DNA of 64,000 bases, from the NCBI RefSeq assembly GCF_052857255.1, contig NC_135504.1:133908929-133972928 (forward strand), written 5' to 3'. The stretch is from Amblyomma americanum (taxonomy: Eukaryota; Arthropoda; Arachnida; Ixodida; Ixodidae). The translations under genes were made by a program, and so were the position numbers. The first letter of the stretch is position 1. Each line of letters begins with the position of its first letter. This document shows, one piece after another, positions 33,487 through 44,924 of this stretch. Under the pieces are notes generated by a model. The model was given only the letters and a program-made list of their open reading frames with translations, did no database searches and was not told the origin of the DNA.

Positions 33487-33985
33487 CTTTACAAAGTAGG
33501 CATCCCCCACTTCCGCACTACATCTTATTAATATTCATCCATTCCTAAAACAGCAATAGAGTGTAATCGTCTGCCTGCCGCGCTGGTGAATAATAACAAT
33601 ATCGAAGTATTCTGGAAAAACCTATGCTTGCTTTATGACGCAAAGAAGTTTCTTTCTTCCGACTCGTTTAGTATCACAGTTTTAAGTTATATTGTTGTGT
33701 ATTTTATGTGGTTTCATGTTGTGTTCTACTCTCTTCGTTTTTAACAACAAACATTGACGAGTGTTTCCACCAACTAGCTACGTTTCCCATGCGATGTTAG
33801 TACTTTTTGTTACCCCGCATTACCGCGTGCTTTTCAGACGACAATAATCCCCAGTTCGCTCCTGTGTTCCAAATAGCCTGTTCCTTTCTTCTTTTTTTTG
33901 TTGTCTTGTATATTATCACTCCCCTCTATATTGCCCTCTGGGCCAACAGGGTAACTGAAATAAAATAAAATAAAAAGAAATGCAA
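33487..33985 (+). mobile_element. 3' end of a CR1/L2-like LINE, 5' truncated
   Basis: The plus strand encodes the last part of an ORF2, with FRTTSY and then IPKTAIECNRLPAALVNN, matching the conserved end of many LINE ORF2 proteins where a Trp-Asn-x-Leu-Pro core is usual (here Cys replaces Trp). A short 3' UTR follows and ends in AATAAAATAAAATAAAAA-type A-rich repeats at about 33959-33979, a normal LINE tail. A premature stop lies just after FRTTSY. Confidence 0.72.
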
Positions 33986-36900
33986 CAGCGAGCCCAGGGA
34001 GCTGCAAATCGAAATTCCTTTTGTTTCTGGAGCCTTTTATGGCTGTGTTGCATATATGCAACAACGTGCAGTAAAGGGCTAAGGCTCTTGAAATCATCAA
34101 AAATGTTCCCCGTTGTTTTCTATGGCAGTCTGAACTGCTCGATGCAAGCGATGAAAAAACTGTGAAAGAAAGATTTTGTTGCGCATAGGAAAAATGGATT
34201 ATTGTCTTTAGTATTTCAATATAAGCAATTTATACTATTTCAATCTTCAAAATTGTTGTTCAAAAGTGCCAATCGTTGAATGCGGGATCGAGCACAGTCA
34301 TGTCCGGATATGTTTCATACAACGCGGCGCGAATGAGTTCCCATCTGCAGTGAAGACAAACCCCTCAAAGCATTGTGTAGTTGGGCTGAATGGTGAATGT
34401 TATGCCTTGAAGAAAGCAGCGCGTGGAGACGGGCTCGTCTATATCTTGCTAAAGCATTTTCCTCTAGAGAAGAACATTTATTGACAGAGGATGTATGCGG
34501 TTTCTTATAAGGAAGTTGTGGTGCGTTTGAAATTTGAGGTCATAAGGATACGTTACCTTTGATTGGTTTTGTTTGCAGCGTGAGCACCGATAACAAAATT
34601 AGAAGAGGATAAATAAGTAGCAAAATCTACGAGGTTCAGAGGAGCATCTTCATTACCTGCACGCTAAGCACACCGTACCTTCTAATAGCGGTGCTTTCTC
34701 GGTACTAGCATTAAGGGTACACTTAATATAGTCGCAAGCGAAACGCACCCGGTGTGCTTTAGAGCAGTCCAGCAAAATGAAGCTTTGGCTTTGGATAATA
34801 TGTTCAGTCTCTACTCATTCTCATCAAAACCAAGCTCTACAGTTTTCAAACGCGGCTTGTTCATCTGCTAGGCGCAAGATTTCCTGCTCGCGTGACATGC
34901 GGGAGACTGCGAACCAACGCATGAAAAATGAAAAACGGATAATACAAAGAACCTGCCCCAATAGGATCGCCTCCCGCTAGAAATGGTGTCGTATTCTTAT
35001 GGAACATGGCAATGCCTTTTGAGGCGAATGGCACTGAGATGAAAAATGACAGCCGTTTTATAAAGTGCTCATCACAGCCACGGGAGCAGCGTTGACGCCA
35101 CAACTTACGCAATCCATTTTCAGGTATGGTCTTATTATTATTATTAAGAGAAAATGCGTTATGGAAGGCCATGTGGGTTTAGCCGAAGACCAGAGCTAGG
35201 AAGTTTCCTGCGTTCACTTTGCATGAAGCACCGCGGTACAGGAAACAACATAGAAGACACCATTCTAGTTTGTGTACACCTCCACCGCGCTCGATGTAGA
35301 GCTGCCAAGCGCTGAAGAAGATAAACTCGACGATGGCGCCTACCTACCGTGTGGTTAAGAAGCCAGATGGCTTGCGCGGCTACGGATCAAAGCCCAACAG
35401 CAAACTGATGCCAGAAGCTACAATCTACCAAGACACGACGCGGAATGCAAGCCAAAAAAGCGAATTTTATTTGAGGGCCCTTTTGCGCATTCTTCGTACT
35501 GAGTAGAAAACTTTTGCACCGATGCTTCAGCATGTACAAGATCATGCGTCATTGGAGAATGCGACTCTGAATAAATGTCCGATGAACTGACTACATTGCA
35601 GCGGCGCCACAGGCACCTACATGTTGTGCACGTCGGAGGCCTAAACCCATATTATAGGAGCGAACAGGAGCCATTTTTGCATTATCAATGTTTATCAGAC
35701 ATAACTTCAGCAGCGAAAGTACGAGACGCCAGAAGAACACAGGACAACGCTGGACTAACGACTGAAGTTTAATTGAGAAACGGCCATCCTAGGTCAGCAG
35801 AAGACACATGCCTATCAGACACACTAAAAATATATATGTGGCGATTCACCGAAGAGTGGATACACGCTACATATCTGGCAAACAACAAGAGGCACATACT
35901 TTGCCTACCAAACTTACGCGCGCACACTTTTGCTTAGGAAATTAAATTCCTTGTTAGCGAGATGCAAACATGGTGCACTGACGCAAGTGTCACTGCCTTG
36001 CAACCTAATATGGTAGGCCTTCAGGATTGACCTCTCCTACCTGTTTTTACCTTTTGCGATGACTGACATATTCTTAAAACCAGAAACACAGTTTTACAAC
36101 CCCTGCAGTGACGTGGGAGAAGCTAGCGAGACCTCAAAATCATCCTGAGCCAGAGTAAGAACGCCGTGCAAGGAAAGAAATGCCTCTCTCTTGAAATAAC
36201 CGTACGTTCATGCAGCAAAAAGGTGAACCACCGATTAGGTAAGCTGCGTGTCCTCCCACAGAATAACATCAACTAAAGGAATCGTGGAAATAATGGTTAA
36301 GACAACCTAGTTGAGGATAGAAAATGAGGCACTCAAAGCAGAAATAAAAACCATTAAGCGTGGAGCAGCAGTAACGAGTAAGACGAAGAGCATAACCACT
36401 TTATATTTAGGCCAACCGACCAACAAAGATGACGAATACGATGTGATTAAACAGGGAGCGTTCGACGGAACAGCTGCGTCCGTCGTGGGTACGTGCCATG
36501 TCACTAAGGTAACAGCAAAAACAGCTCCGTGTCATGTTTGATCCGTTACAGAAGAGAAAAACGCCCCCTTCGACATCATCTGCATTTCAACCATTGCCAG
36601 TGTATAACAAGGGCGTAATTGCGCACTGACATTTACCCAAGCGCTGCCATAAGACTACAGAGGACAGCTTTCCTGTCTAGCGCCTATGGCTGCGCTTTGG
36701 GGGATGCAATTGAGTAATCACGCCATTACGGCCAATCTACTCCACCTTAGGAGATTCCATTAAACATTGGGCGAACAATTAGTATATAAGCCGCTTATAT
36801 CGGAGCTAAAGGTAGAGAGAGAACGATAAGAAAATAGGTTCAAAGTAATAATAGAAACACTATTACAGGCCTGTTACGTCAACTCTGAGCAGTTACGTGA

Positions 36901-37930
36901 ACTCGGCCATAGCTGCTTTGGGAGGCGAATTTAAAGCGAAGCTAAGCGAGAACAGCACAAAACATAGTAGTTAAAAGTTAGCAGACAGAAATTCTCTACC
37001 GGAGGATGACAATAAATACTACGCCTAGCGAAAGTGCAGAAGAAACAAGAAGCTTACAATGGAATTGCTGAGTGTTCCAAAGGATAGAAACTAAACGCGA
37101 ATTCTATATAGACCTGCTATGAAGAGCGCTGCCAATTATCGCCTTATAGGAAAAAATTCGCCTGTCAAACTTACGGGTTAGAAGACCTTCGATAGGCAGC
37201 TATACCTGGGAATGCTCGTACATGATTAATAAGGTAACAGCCACTTGTTCAGTAAGATAGAGCATCTGCATATACATCGGGTTCCATTTTTTAACTTTTA
37301 CAGATTCTTATCTTAAAAAGTGTGAGAGATACATTGATGCGGTCTGTGGAGGTGTACAGTACATCTAGGCTGCCTTTACGCACGTGATACCGCTGAACTA
37401 CAATACGAATATGTAAACGAAATTAACTCATCAAAATTTTATTTTGATTACAGGGGGTAAGGCTTGGAGATTGAAGGCTTTGACATCGAAGGCGAGTCAA
37501 GCTTAGATCTTGTGTATAGGCACTGTGGATAGAAATATTAAACGTTAAATACGCATTTCTAAGCTCGTTAAGCTGGCTTTTCCACAATGCATATTTAAAA
37601 AAATGATGTCGCTCGCACTATTAATACACCCATTTCACAGGCTATTTGTGTGTTTTATGACGTAACAGCTGTCTACATCAGTTTGACGAGAACACAAAGC
37701 TTAGCAAGACGATTTTATAAATATGCGACTTGCGAAGGTCTCAAGTAGGTTTGAATTCTATAGTTCGGAGCTTTGATATTCTGTAGCATATTTGCCGATA
37801 GAGGAAATACTCAAACTGGGCTCAGGTTCAAATTTGACCGGGTTTAATTTGCGATATAACCTTGCATGATAAAGTAAAATAATAAAGTTTATTTGTTACT
37901 CATTTCTATTTAGGTTGAGCACTATCACGT
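33986..37930. other. No recognisable gene
   Basis: Mostly AT-rich sequence without clear domains. A short frame at 36311-36541 has a coiled-coil-like start (ENEALKAEIKTIKR) that could be a LINE ORF1 remnant, but I could not confirm it. A Penelope-like end is noted separately at 35715-35775. Confidence 0.5.
35715..35775 (+). repeat. Possible Penelope-like element terminus
   Basis: AGAACACAGGACAACGCTGG followed by ACTGAAGTTTAATT resembles the sequence before the Penelope-like ORF at about 42388-42420 (GGACAGGACACAGCGTTG, then AGGTTTAG) and the one at 44296-44360. No coding sequence follows it. Confidence 0.35.
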
Positions 37931-37935
37931 ACACG

Positions 37936-38164
37936 CTGTTTCACACTTAGGGAGGACTGGGAGCAGGTGGCCGCCGCACTTCGTGATGCGCCGCCGCCAA
38001 CTGTGGTGGAGAATCGGCGACAAAGGCGCATGCGCAAAACAAGCAGTGTCGGCTTTTCTGTCTGTACATGCGCCGGGAGGCGCCAATTCTCGCTTCCTCT
38101 TGCCGACAGCAGTGCTCGAACCACTGCGGCCACGCGCTCCCAGTTTCCATCTCAGTGTGAAACA
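37936..38164. mobile_element. MITE with ~50 bp imperfect inverted repeats
   Basis: The left end CTGTTTCACACTTAGG and the right end, read back as CTGTTTCACACTGAGA, begin an inverted similarity that includes ACTGGGAGC and GTGGCCGC on both sides. The 229 bp element is GC-rich in an AT-rich setting and encodes nothing convincing. I could not see a target duplication. Confidence 0.68.
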
Positions 38165-38383
38165 GCCTGCAGCTACTGTCTGCCTTGGTGTTCAATCCCC
38201 CAGCCCAGAATGCACAGACGTAGTTCGCATAGATTTAAAATAGGAATTAGTGAAGTCTAAAAAGAATCACCCGGCATAAAGGCCCCCCAAAAGCGCAGGA
38301 GAAATTCCAGCTTCCGCGCCCTGAAGGTTTACAGTGGCCCGAGAGGCCAGTGCCCCTTATTCTTGGCGTGATGGGGAGCTTAA

Positions 38384-38915
38384 AGGGACACTGAGGAGAA
38401 ATTGAAGTTGGCTTGCATCGATAGAATAGCAGCTCCTGATCACAAAAACGCCACTCTGTATGAAAACAAAGCTCTTGTAATGTAGCAAATAGCAAGAACC
38501 AAAATACAGGTATCGCCGCCACAGGCCAATCTCGCAAGTACAAGCGTGATGACTTCCTAGGACAAGAGGCGCCACCTTGGAGAAATTTGCCTTTCTTCAT
38601 GGACGTCGCGAATCTCTGAGGCTGTCAAAGGAAGGTTGCGTACCGCACCGCTAGCTGTCAGAAATCACGGAGTCTGTGTTTACGTCACGCGGCACGTCTC
38701 TCCGTTCTGAGACGTCATAAGAGTTGCCGTGGCGTCACAAGAGTTCCCAGAGTTTGAATCAGAGCGGCGGGAAAAACTTTTTCATCTTCGAAACCAAATT
38801 TCTTTGAAATAAATGCATCTTTCGCGCCCAGACAAGCGGCAACGAAGCCACGAAATGCCAAACTATCAGATTTTGCTAACAAAATAAAATTGAGAGAGCT
38901 CTCCTCAGTGTCCCT
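38384..38915. mobile_element. 532 bp MITE with TTAA target sites
   Basis: Both ends carry the perfect inverted repeat AGGGACACTGAGGAG, and both are flanked by TTAA (38380-38383 and 38916-38919). Ends of this type adjacent to TTAA are widespread among arthropod MITEs. TTAA duplication is typical of piggyBac, but the transposase class is inferred only from that. Confidence 0.82.
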
Positions 38916-39099
38916 TTAAGGAAAAGAGCAGGCAGGGATCCACATGGTCTCTGTCGTGGATTTCAACGCACCGCATTAAGCATGGGACTATCTTTTCCAG
39001 ACAAAAGAATCGTGATGTGGGATGTAGGGGATGTAGGGAGTACCTTACACTACTACACATTAAACTGAAACTAACTGTAAGAAGAATCGGAGCAAGCCG

Positions 39100-39800
39100 C
39101 GACATGTCCTCGGAGCTTCCGCGACAAACAGTGGGGCGGTAAGATTAATAAGCACAAGGGGTTGTCGGGCAGTGACCATATGATAGGGAACTGTGCGATA
39201 GAAGGGGTATATGCCGAAGAGCACTTGGTAAAGCAAAAGTCGTCAAATAGGACATATGTGAATGACAAGATGGCCGTAAAGGAGGAAACCATCTCGAACA
39301 CTGTGAGCTGGACGGCACTAAATTGTCGAATCCACAGAAAAGTGCACCATCATACTCAAAGTAATTAGGAAGCGCCGGCCGTAGATCCTCACTTGTTACT
39401 TCTATTGTAACCTAGAGGATCCATAAGGAAATAATGGAGGATACAAACACTAATCCGAAAACTTAAGGACAGCATTTGTGAAACCACTCGAAGACTGGAA
39501 GATTACACTCAAGTGGCCAAACAAAGGTACCTCCGGCTAGGTGACGAGGTAAACATGATTGAAATGGACAAAGCGTGGAACCTCCAATGATCACTCTTCA
39601 ATTCTGGCACTGTAAATAATGATCAAACGGTTATGGTAAGAGAAGCGTTCCCCGATTTCCTGGTTACAGCGATACTCTTATCGCGAAAATCACTTAGAAG
39701 TTCCAGAATACGGAAGAGCCATTCTCACGTCCTGACTACAGAGGAGAACCGAACGAAATGATGGACGCGGACATAACCTCAATTATTTATTTAGAGATAC
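39100..39800 (+). pseudogene. LINE ORF2 remnant: endonuclease end and linker to RT
   Basis: The frame at 39162 begins SGSDHMIGNCAIEGVYAEEH, where SDH matches the last catalytic motif of the LINE endonuclease. Downstream, in another frame near 39455, KLKDSICETTRRLEDYTQVA fits the helical linker between endonuclease and RT. Stops and shifts are frequent and no RT core follows. The clade cannot be decided. Confidence 0.5.
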
Positions 39801-40366
39801 TGCCAATCCCATCCGGGATTTTTGCAGGCAAGGCACATGTAAGATTGTCAAGTACAGGGTCGTCCTTTTCTATTTCGAACAACGCTTAGTGCGGCCAGCG
39901 ATCCGCGGGGCGCCTCTCTAGGGCGCCTGGTAATCTAGCGCGTTGTCGCAATGACAGCTTAGGTGGGGTCTCGGCCACGTCGTCTGCTATAGCGCGGCGG
40001 TTCCGCCGAGCTAGTCGAACCACGCTAGCTTTGCGGTGAAGCTACCATTGTTTTTGCTATGCGCACGAAAATCGAGAGTCGACCACAGTGCTTGACTGCG
40101 TGTGGCTCTGGGTAGCATGTAAGTTAGCTGTGGTTTCTACTCGCGGTTTTAGTGCGAAAGCACTCGTACGCTCATAAACAACGACCATGGACCTTGTTAA
40201 CCTTTCGTTCTTTGTTTCATTCTTTCTTTCGTTCGTTCTTGTGCCGTCTCCTAGCAACAGCGCCGCCGCGTCAGGTTAAAGTGAGCATAACACATAATTA
40301 TTCACAAATTTGGGCGCGGCCATCTAAAACTTGAGTCGAAGAAGAGCGAGTTGGGCGAGTTGGTAT
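39801..40366. other. No gene; a GC-rich island at 39880-40030
   Basis: The island is CpG-rich and carries short inverted motifs (GGGGCGCCTC and GGGCGCC) but no domain. The rest is unremarkable. Confidence 0.45.
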
Positions 40367-40497
40367 CCGTCCATTAAGAAACAACAGCGCGAATAAGGAC
40401 GGGGACGCAAGTAAAGACGACAGATCGAGCGCTCGTTTTGTCATCTTTACTTTCGTCCCTGTCCTTATGCGCGCTGTTGCTTCATAATGGGCTACGA
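40367..40497. mobile_element. Imperfect snap-back element with ~50 bp arms
   Basis: The left arm around ACAACAGCGCGAATAAGGAC (40381) and the right arm, read back as AGCAACAGCGCGCATAAGGA, meet at GAGCGCTC near 40431 and match at roughly 80 percent. Just upstream is TTGGGCGAGTTGGT (about 40350), the same 14 bp that leads the perfect palindrome at 27538-27687. The two are diverged members of one hairpin family. Confidence 0.7.
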
Positions 40498-40999
40498 ATT
40501 GAGAGTGCCCACCACGATGGTTTCCGACAAATTTTGCCCGTGCCATTGCCAAAATTTGGTTCGAGCCAGTCCCAAAATTTGGCCTTTTCCGAATTGGACC
40601 AAAATTGATGTCCACCATAGTTCACCGTGGCCAGAACGATGGTGACCTTAAAATTACCAACGAAACTCCTAGATGAAACAAGTTAATGCAAGTTAAGCCA
40701 GTCCTGAGCACTTCTATCCGAGTTTAATTAAAAAAACAGCAGATATTTTTCTGTATATTTTCTAGGCGATCCCTTAAGTAAAAGTTCTTGTGGGTAAAAC
40801 TTTCTTTATGCATTAGTGAAAACTCTGTGCTATTCCGGCACTCCCTTAACTCACTTGCACACCTAATTTCTGCCCAACAGCCAGAATATTTCCGCGACTC
40901 ACATGATTCTGTTCATCAGCTCACAGTTCAGCGCGCATCACCTCGCAACAATCGTGTTAGTTTCAGGAATATTCCAGCTGTTCAGCACAACGTACTGAG

Positions 41000-41990
41000 C
41001 AGCTATGTTGAGGGAGTTCGTGCATAGCACGGAGTTTTCACTCACGCATGGAGCCATTTTTACCCATGAGAGCCTTTACTTGCGTGATCGCATGAAAAAA
41101 AAAAAAGACTCGAGCAGCAGACACCAACGCTACCTTACATGCTGTAGAGTCACGCGTAGTCCACCACTCTATCACACAGGGCCAATTTTGTATCAGACGG
41201 GGCCTGTCGAAGGCGACTTTTAATTGTTGGTAGTCGCTTTAGGGCGCTAGATGCGATTTTTTGTACAGAAGTTAGCAGGGTTTTTACAGTACTACATTGG
41301 AGAAATGAACATTTTCTTTTTCTCGTAATTCTTAATAGAGCAGATTTTCTACGTTAAAGAACATTTGCCAATAAAAGCACCATTTTGACACGGTCTTCAA
41401 TGAGCTACTCAGTGTGAAATTATCTTCAAGAGAGTGAATTTTAAAATGTAATGCACAGTCATCATTAAAAAGACTAATGTATACACTGATTCAGGTAGCC
41501 AGATTATTAAGGGAGATTATAATTTGCATAGGAGCCAGGAGACACCCCTGGCGAACGCTGGACGTGACACGTACTGGCGCAGAAACCTCGGTGTTTAGCT
41601 ACGAACTGTGATCGGTTAGTCAGGAACTATTTATTCAGCTCTGTATTATATTATTACCTAACGTGTACCTTCGCTTCTGAATAAGATTTTTTTTGCATTG
41701 CCTTAGTGAAAAGATTAAGAAATCTAGAAATATGAACGCGACTTGTTTCGCGTTGTCTATGTAGAAAGATATGTCACGTATTAGTTGAAGTAGCTGCGCG
41801 GCAGTTCAGTGTCCTTTTCGAAATCTATGCTGGAAGGGTAACAAAATGTGCTTGGGGTCAAAGATCGTTGTTATATGCTTGTGGTTTATATGTTCAAAAA
41901 ATATGCAGGCTCTGCAGGTTAGCGAGATGGAACGCTTCATTTTTGCTGCTTGATTTGTTTACGCTAATGTGATACCGCGATACGCTTTGT
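41000..41990 (-). pseudogene. Decayed CR1/Jockey-like LINE reverse transcriptase
   Basis: Minus-strand translation in changing frames gives LLPFQHRFRKGH (41830 region), IFLDF (first catalytic strand), SVRQGCLLAPM (about 41540) and KWCFYWQM followed by a thumb-like stretch. The order is that of a CR1/Jockey RT from fingers to thumb. The catalytic YADD strand survives only as an ADD-like trace. Many stops are present. The sequence 40500-41000 to its left shows nothing I can name. Confidence 0.6.
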
Positions 41991-42421
41991 GTGGCGCTAT
42001 ATACCAATTTTATATTTTTTAAGGGCAAAAAAATGCCGTCCTCAATTTTAGAAATTTCTTGATTTAACGAAACAATTCAAGGCTGCTTTCACTTCGTTAA
42101 ATCGAGTTCTAGCTATACTGAATTCAAAATTCTACGAAGTTACGGATACTCTGCCTTTCCAGGAATATTATGAGGCAAGGGTTTTTTCGCAAACTTTGTT
42201 TTGCAATACCAATGTCTCATTAATATCAGTGCCATTATTTTCTGGGTTAAACTGCAAATTTGAGATCAGGCATTGAGACTGGTTAAGGTACCCATGATAA
42301 TGATATGAGCAAGAACATTCTCGCAGGCAAGTTTGTACATAATTCGCTGAATTTCTTGCGTAGAAAGAAGAGGATAGAAAAAAAAGGACAGGACACAGCG
42401 TTGCGAACTACACAGGTTTAG

Positions 42422-43981
42422 TTGTTGCTAGTAGCTCTGAGTTGTTATTGGCGCTGTCTCTTGTTAATTATGTTTTTTTCCCTCGTCTTTCCGAACTCCG
42501 AACTCCTCGAAGGTGCGGTCACCTACGCCAAGCTTAGCTGGGATCCCACGAAGAAAATACAAACAGAGCTTCAAAAACTACTAACGGATGTTTTCAGATT
42601 TGTTCCTCCTGCGAAAGAGTACCTTTACTACCAGCTATTGTGTCATAACGGCTCAGCACCCGCTATTTACGGCTTACCTAAAATTCATAAACCGGACATA
42701 CCACTCAGGCCGATAGTTGACTTCACGCGTTCCCCATTGTATAACCTATCCAAGTATCTGCACCAGGTTATTGGACCTCTTGTTGGACGTACGCCGACAT
42801 ACGTGAAAGATTCCGCTGATTTCGTTGCTAAACTCAAGGCCGTGGCGGTTGGCAACGAAGACATCAAGGTCTCGTTCGATGTGAAATCGATGTTCACATG
42901 CGTTTCAGTAAACTTCGCTGTTGAATGCTGTGAAAGGGCACTGGAAGAAGACCCATCACTTCCATCCCGTACGCCTTTTGAAGCAGTTGATCTGTGCCGC
43001 CTCTTAAGCTTCTGTCTTGAGAACACGTATTTTGTGTTCAGCAACGTATATTACAAGCAGGTGTTTGGTACGGCCATGGGTGCATCTGTGTCCGTAACCT
43101 GTGCCAACCTCGCGCTGGAGTGTATTGAAAGTTCGGCCCTACAATCGTTTCATACTCGTCCGAAACTGTTTTTACGATATGTGGATGATTGCTTCTGCGT
43201 AACGCAGCGCAAGGATGCCAAACCTTTTTTGGGCCACCTCAACTCTTTTCAACCAACAGTTCAGTTCACAATGGAAGAAGAAGCCGCCGGAAGTATTGCT
43301 TTTTTCGATGTTCTCGTTCTCCGCACTCCCGATGGGCTCGCCACTACCGTATACCGAAAGCCCACACATACCGGCAAGTACCTCGATTTTAAATCTGCCC
43401 ATCCCATAGGCCACAAACGCTCCGTCGTATCCGCTCTGTTCAAACGAGCTTGTCGTTTATATTCTAGTCCTGGCCTTCTCTCTTCCGAGCAGCAGAAAGT
43501 TCGCGTCGACCTTGAAAATAATGGCTACCCCCGTCAGATGCTAAACAAGCAAGAACGCTGCTGTAAGGAACCTGCTCAGCCCCAGTTTTTTGGGCAACAG
43601 AATCGCGCGACTGTCTCGTATTCCCGGGGTACAAGTGAGGCTCTGGCGCGAAAATTTGCCAAATACGGCGTTCGAATTGCGCACGTACCGTCCAGCAAGC
43701 TGAAACAGCAGCTGTGTCACGTGAAGGACCGCCTTGAGCGCACATGTTACCCCGGCGTTGTATACAAGATCCCGTGCAAGGACTGCGATGCTTCATACAT
43801 TGGCGAGTCAGGCGATTTTAAAAGAAGAATAAGGGAACACAAGAATGACGTCAAGAAAGGTCGCACTTCCTCCAACGCACTTGCAGAGCATGCCCAAATG
43901 ATGCAGCACTCCATTGACTGGGAGAATGCCACAATCTTGGACACGAAGAAACCTTTATCTTCACGATTACTTCTCGAATAA
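42422..43981 (+). CDS. Penelope-like reverse transcriptase with GIY-YIG endonuclease
   Basis: The 519-residue frame has the family motifs PAIYGLPKIHKPDIPLRPIV, the catalytic strand SFDVKSMFTCV, GTAMGASVS and FLRYVDDCFCV with the paired aspartates. The GIY-YIG endonuclease domain is C-terminal: VVYKIPCKDC, SYIGESGDFKRRIREHK and NALAEH. The first ~30 residues, up to LLEGAVTY, look like chance readthrough before the conserved part, so the start is uncertain. The frame ends at TAA 43979-43981 right after LLLE; coding-like sequence continues in the same frame past it (ENLPDIYAHSL), so the stop is probably premature. Confidence 0.9.
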   Translation: MLLVALSCYWRCLLLIMFFSLVFPNSELLEGAVTYAKLSWDPTKKIQTELQKLLTDVFRFVPPAKEYLYYQLLCHNGSAPAIYGLPKIHKPDIPLRPIVDFTRSPLYNLSKYLHQVIGPLVGRTPTYVKDSADFVAKLKAVAVGNEDIKVSFDVKSMFTCVSVNFAVECCERALEEDPSLPSRTPFEAVDLCRLLSFCLENTYFVFSNVYYKQVFGTAMGASVSVTCANLALECIESSALQSFHTRPKLFLRYVDDCFCVTQRKDAKPFLGHLNSFQPTVQFTMEEEAAGSIAFFDVLVLRTPDGLATTVYRKPTHTGKYLDFKSAHPIGHKRSVVSALFKRACRLYSSPGLLSSEQQKVRVDLENNGYPRQMLNKQERCCKEPAQPQFFGQQNRATVSYSRGTSEALARKFAKYGVRIAHVPSSKLKQQLCHVKDRLERTCYPGVVYKIPCKDCDASYIGESGDFKRRIREHKNDVKKGRTSSNALAEHAQMMQHSIDWENATILDTKKPLSSRLLLE

Positions 43982-44095
43982 TTTTACATACAGACGACCA
44001 AGAATGCTAGCAAGAGGACGAGAGAGAATCTCCCCGATATCTACGCCCACTCACTGTGCAGTCAAGTCCGCTTATAAGTAGCGGCCCATTCCGCC

Positions 44096-44150
44096 CATCC
44101 TCATTGTGAACAAGGGACCCGTACGGGTCTCGAAACGTCATGTGTTAAAT
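44096..44150 (+). ncRNA. Hammerhead-ribozyme-like motif, partly degraded
   Basis: A stem II hairpin GACCC-GTAC-GGGTC (44116-44129) is followed by the invariant CGAAAC (44131-44136) and GTC (44137-44139), the usual cleavage triplet. The other core strand should read CTGATGA before stem II, but here GTGAACAAG is found, so the ribozyme is probably inactive. Penelope-like elements are known to carry such type I hammerheads in their terminal repeats, which supports the call. Confidence 0.55.
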
Positions 44151-44295
44151 ATTTTTTCTTTGGCGAGTGTTTCTTGTGCTTCCAATATCCTTCCCCCTCG
44201 CCTGACAGGATTCTGTCGAACCCTTGATTAATAAATACAGCCGGTCGGCCTTGGGCGTCGGGATCCTTTTCTGTGTATATAAAAAGAAATTTTAG

Positions 44296-44360
44296 CGAAT
44301 AAAAGAAGACAGGACGATGAAAAAGTCACGAAAAAGCGCTCACTTTCAGCTGAGGGTTTA
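44296..44360 (+). repeat. Second Penelope-like terminal sequence
   Basis: GAAGACAGGACGATG and GCGCTCACTTTCAGCTGAGG followed by GTTTATT resemble the start of the element at 42370 and the fragment at 35715. It may be the start of a tandem Penelope-like copy, but the following 500 bp encode no RT. Confidence 0.4.
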
Positions 44361-44924
44361 TTCTGTTTTTCTGTATTATAGCACAGTTATTCTGTATTAT
44401 CACAGCGATCGACAAAAAAGACAGATTGTACAAGCTTCCGAGATTGTGCGGACTGGAACTGATTGTGTCAGCGGGACGTCGATAAGTTTATCCAAAAAAA
44501 AACTTGAATGTTTGGCCCCAATGGCTGGTGCACCGACGGGTGTTGTGGTCTTGCAAGATGTCACTTTTCCCTTTCTTCGTGCATTTTTTGGACACGCTGG
44601 GCCTGGTCATGGACCTGGTTTTGTACCTGATCATGCAACAAATGATCAATTTAAAGTTACCGCTTGTCCGTGCCTTCTTGTTCACGCTGTCGTGTTTTTT
44701 GGGCTGTTATTTCTTTTCAAGTATGAACAATCAACATATGTAGACTTATTCTCGTCTGAAACCTTTCTCGCTAGCATGCTCGAGCCCGGAGGTGCCCAAA
44801 GCGCTCATGCCGGTATAATGCTATCACGTTCTCCACACGTAATGTAAATAAGTGTTTACTGTCTTCCTGCTACCTACCATAAACGAAACGATGACAGAAA
44901 ATGGAGAGCTTTCAGTGTTCCCCG

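Larger units (their letters stand above)
42370..44240 (+). mobile_element. Penelope-like element with GIY-YIG
   Basis: A long RT-endonuclease ORF is preceded by a terminal-like sequence (GGACAGGACACAGCGTTG at about 42388) and followed by a noncoding region with a hammerhead-like motif. The N-terminus of the ORF is shorter than usual for the family, so the copy may be 5' truncated. Penelope-like elements differ from LINEs by their GIY-YIG endonuclease and telomerase-like RT. Confidence 0.86.

Noticed and set aside
39995..40040. tRNA gene from a B-box-like GTTCGA on the minus strand
   Set aside because: The possible A box is only about 30 bp away and no cloverleaf can be drawn.
44317..44847. 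176-codon frame with hydrophobic stretches
   Set aside because: It begins in a Penelope-like terminal sequence and has no conserved motif; the hydrophobic part comes from T-rich DNA.
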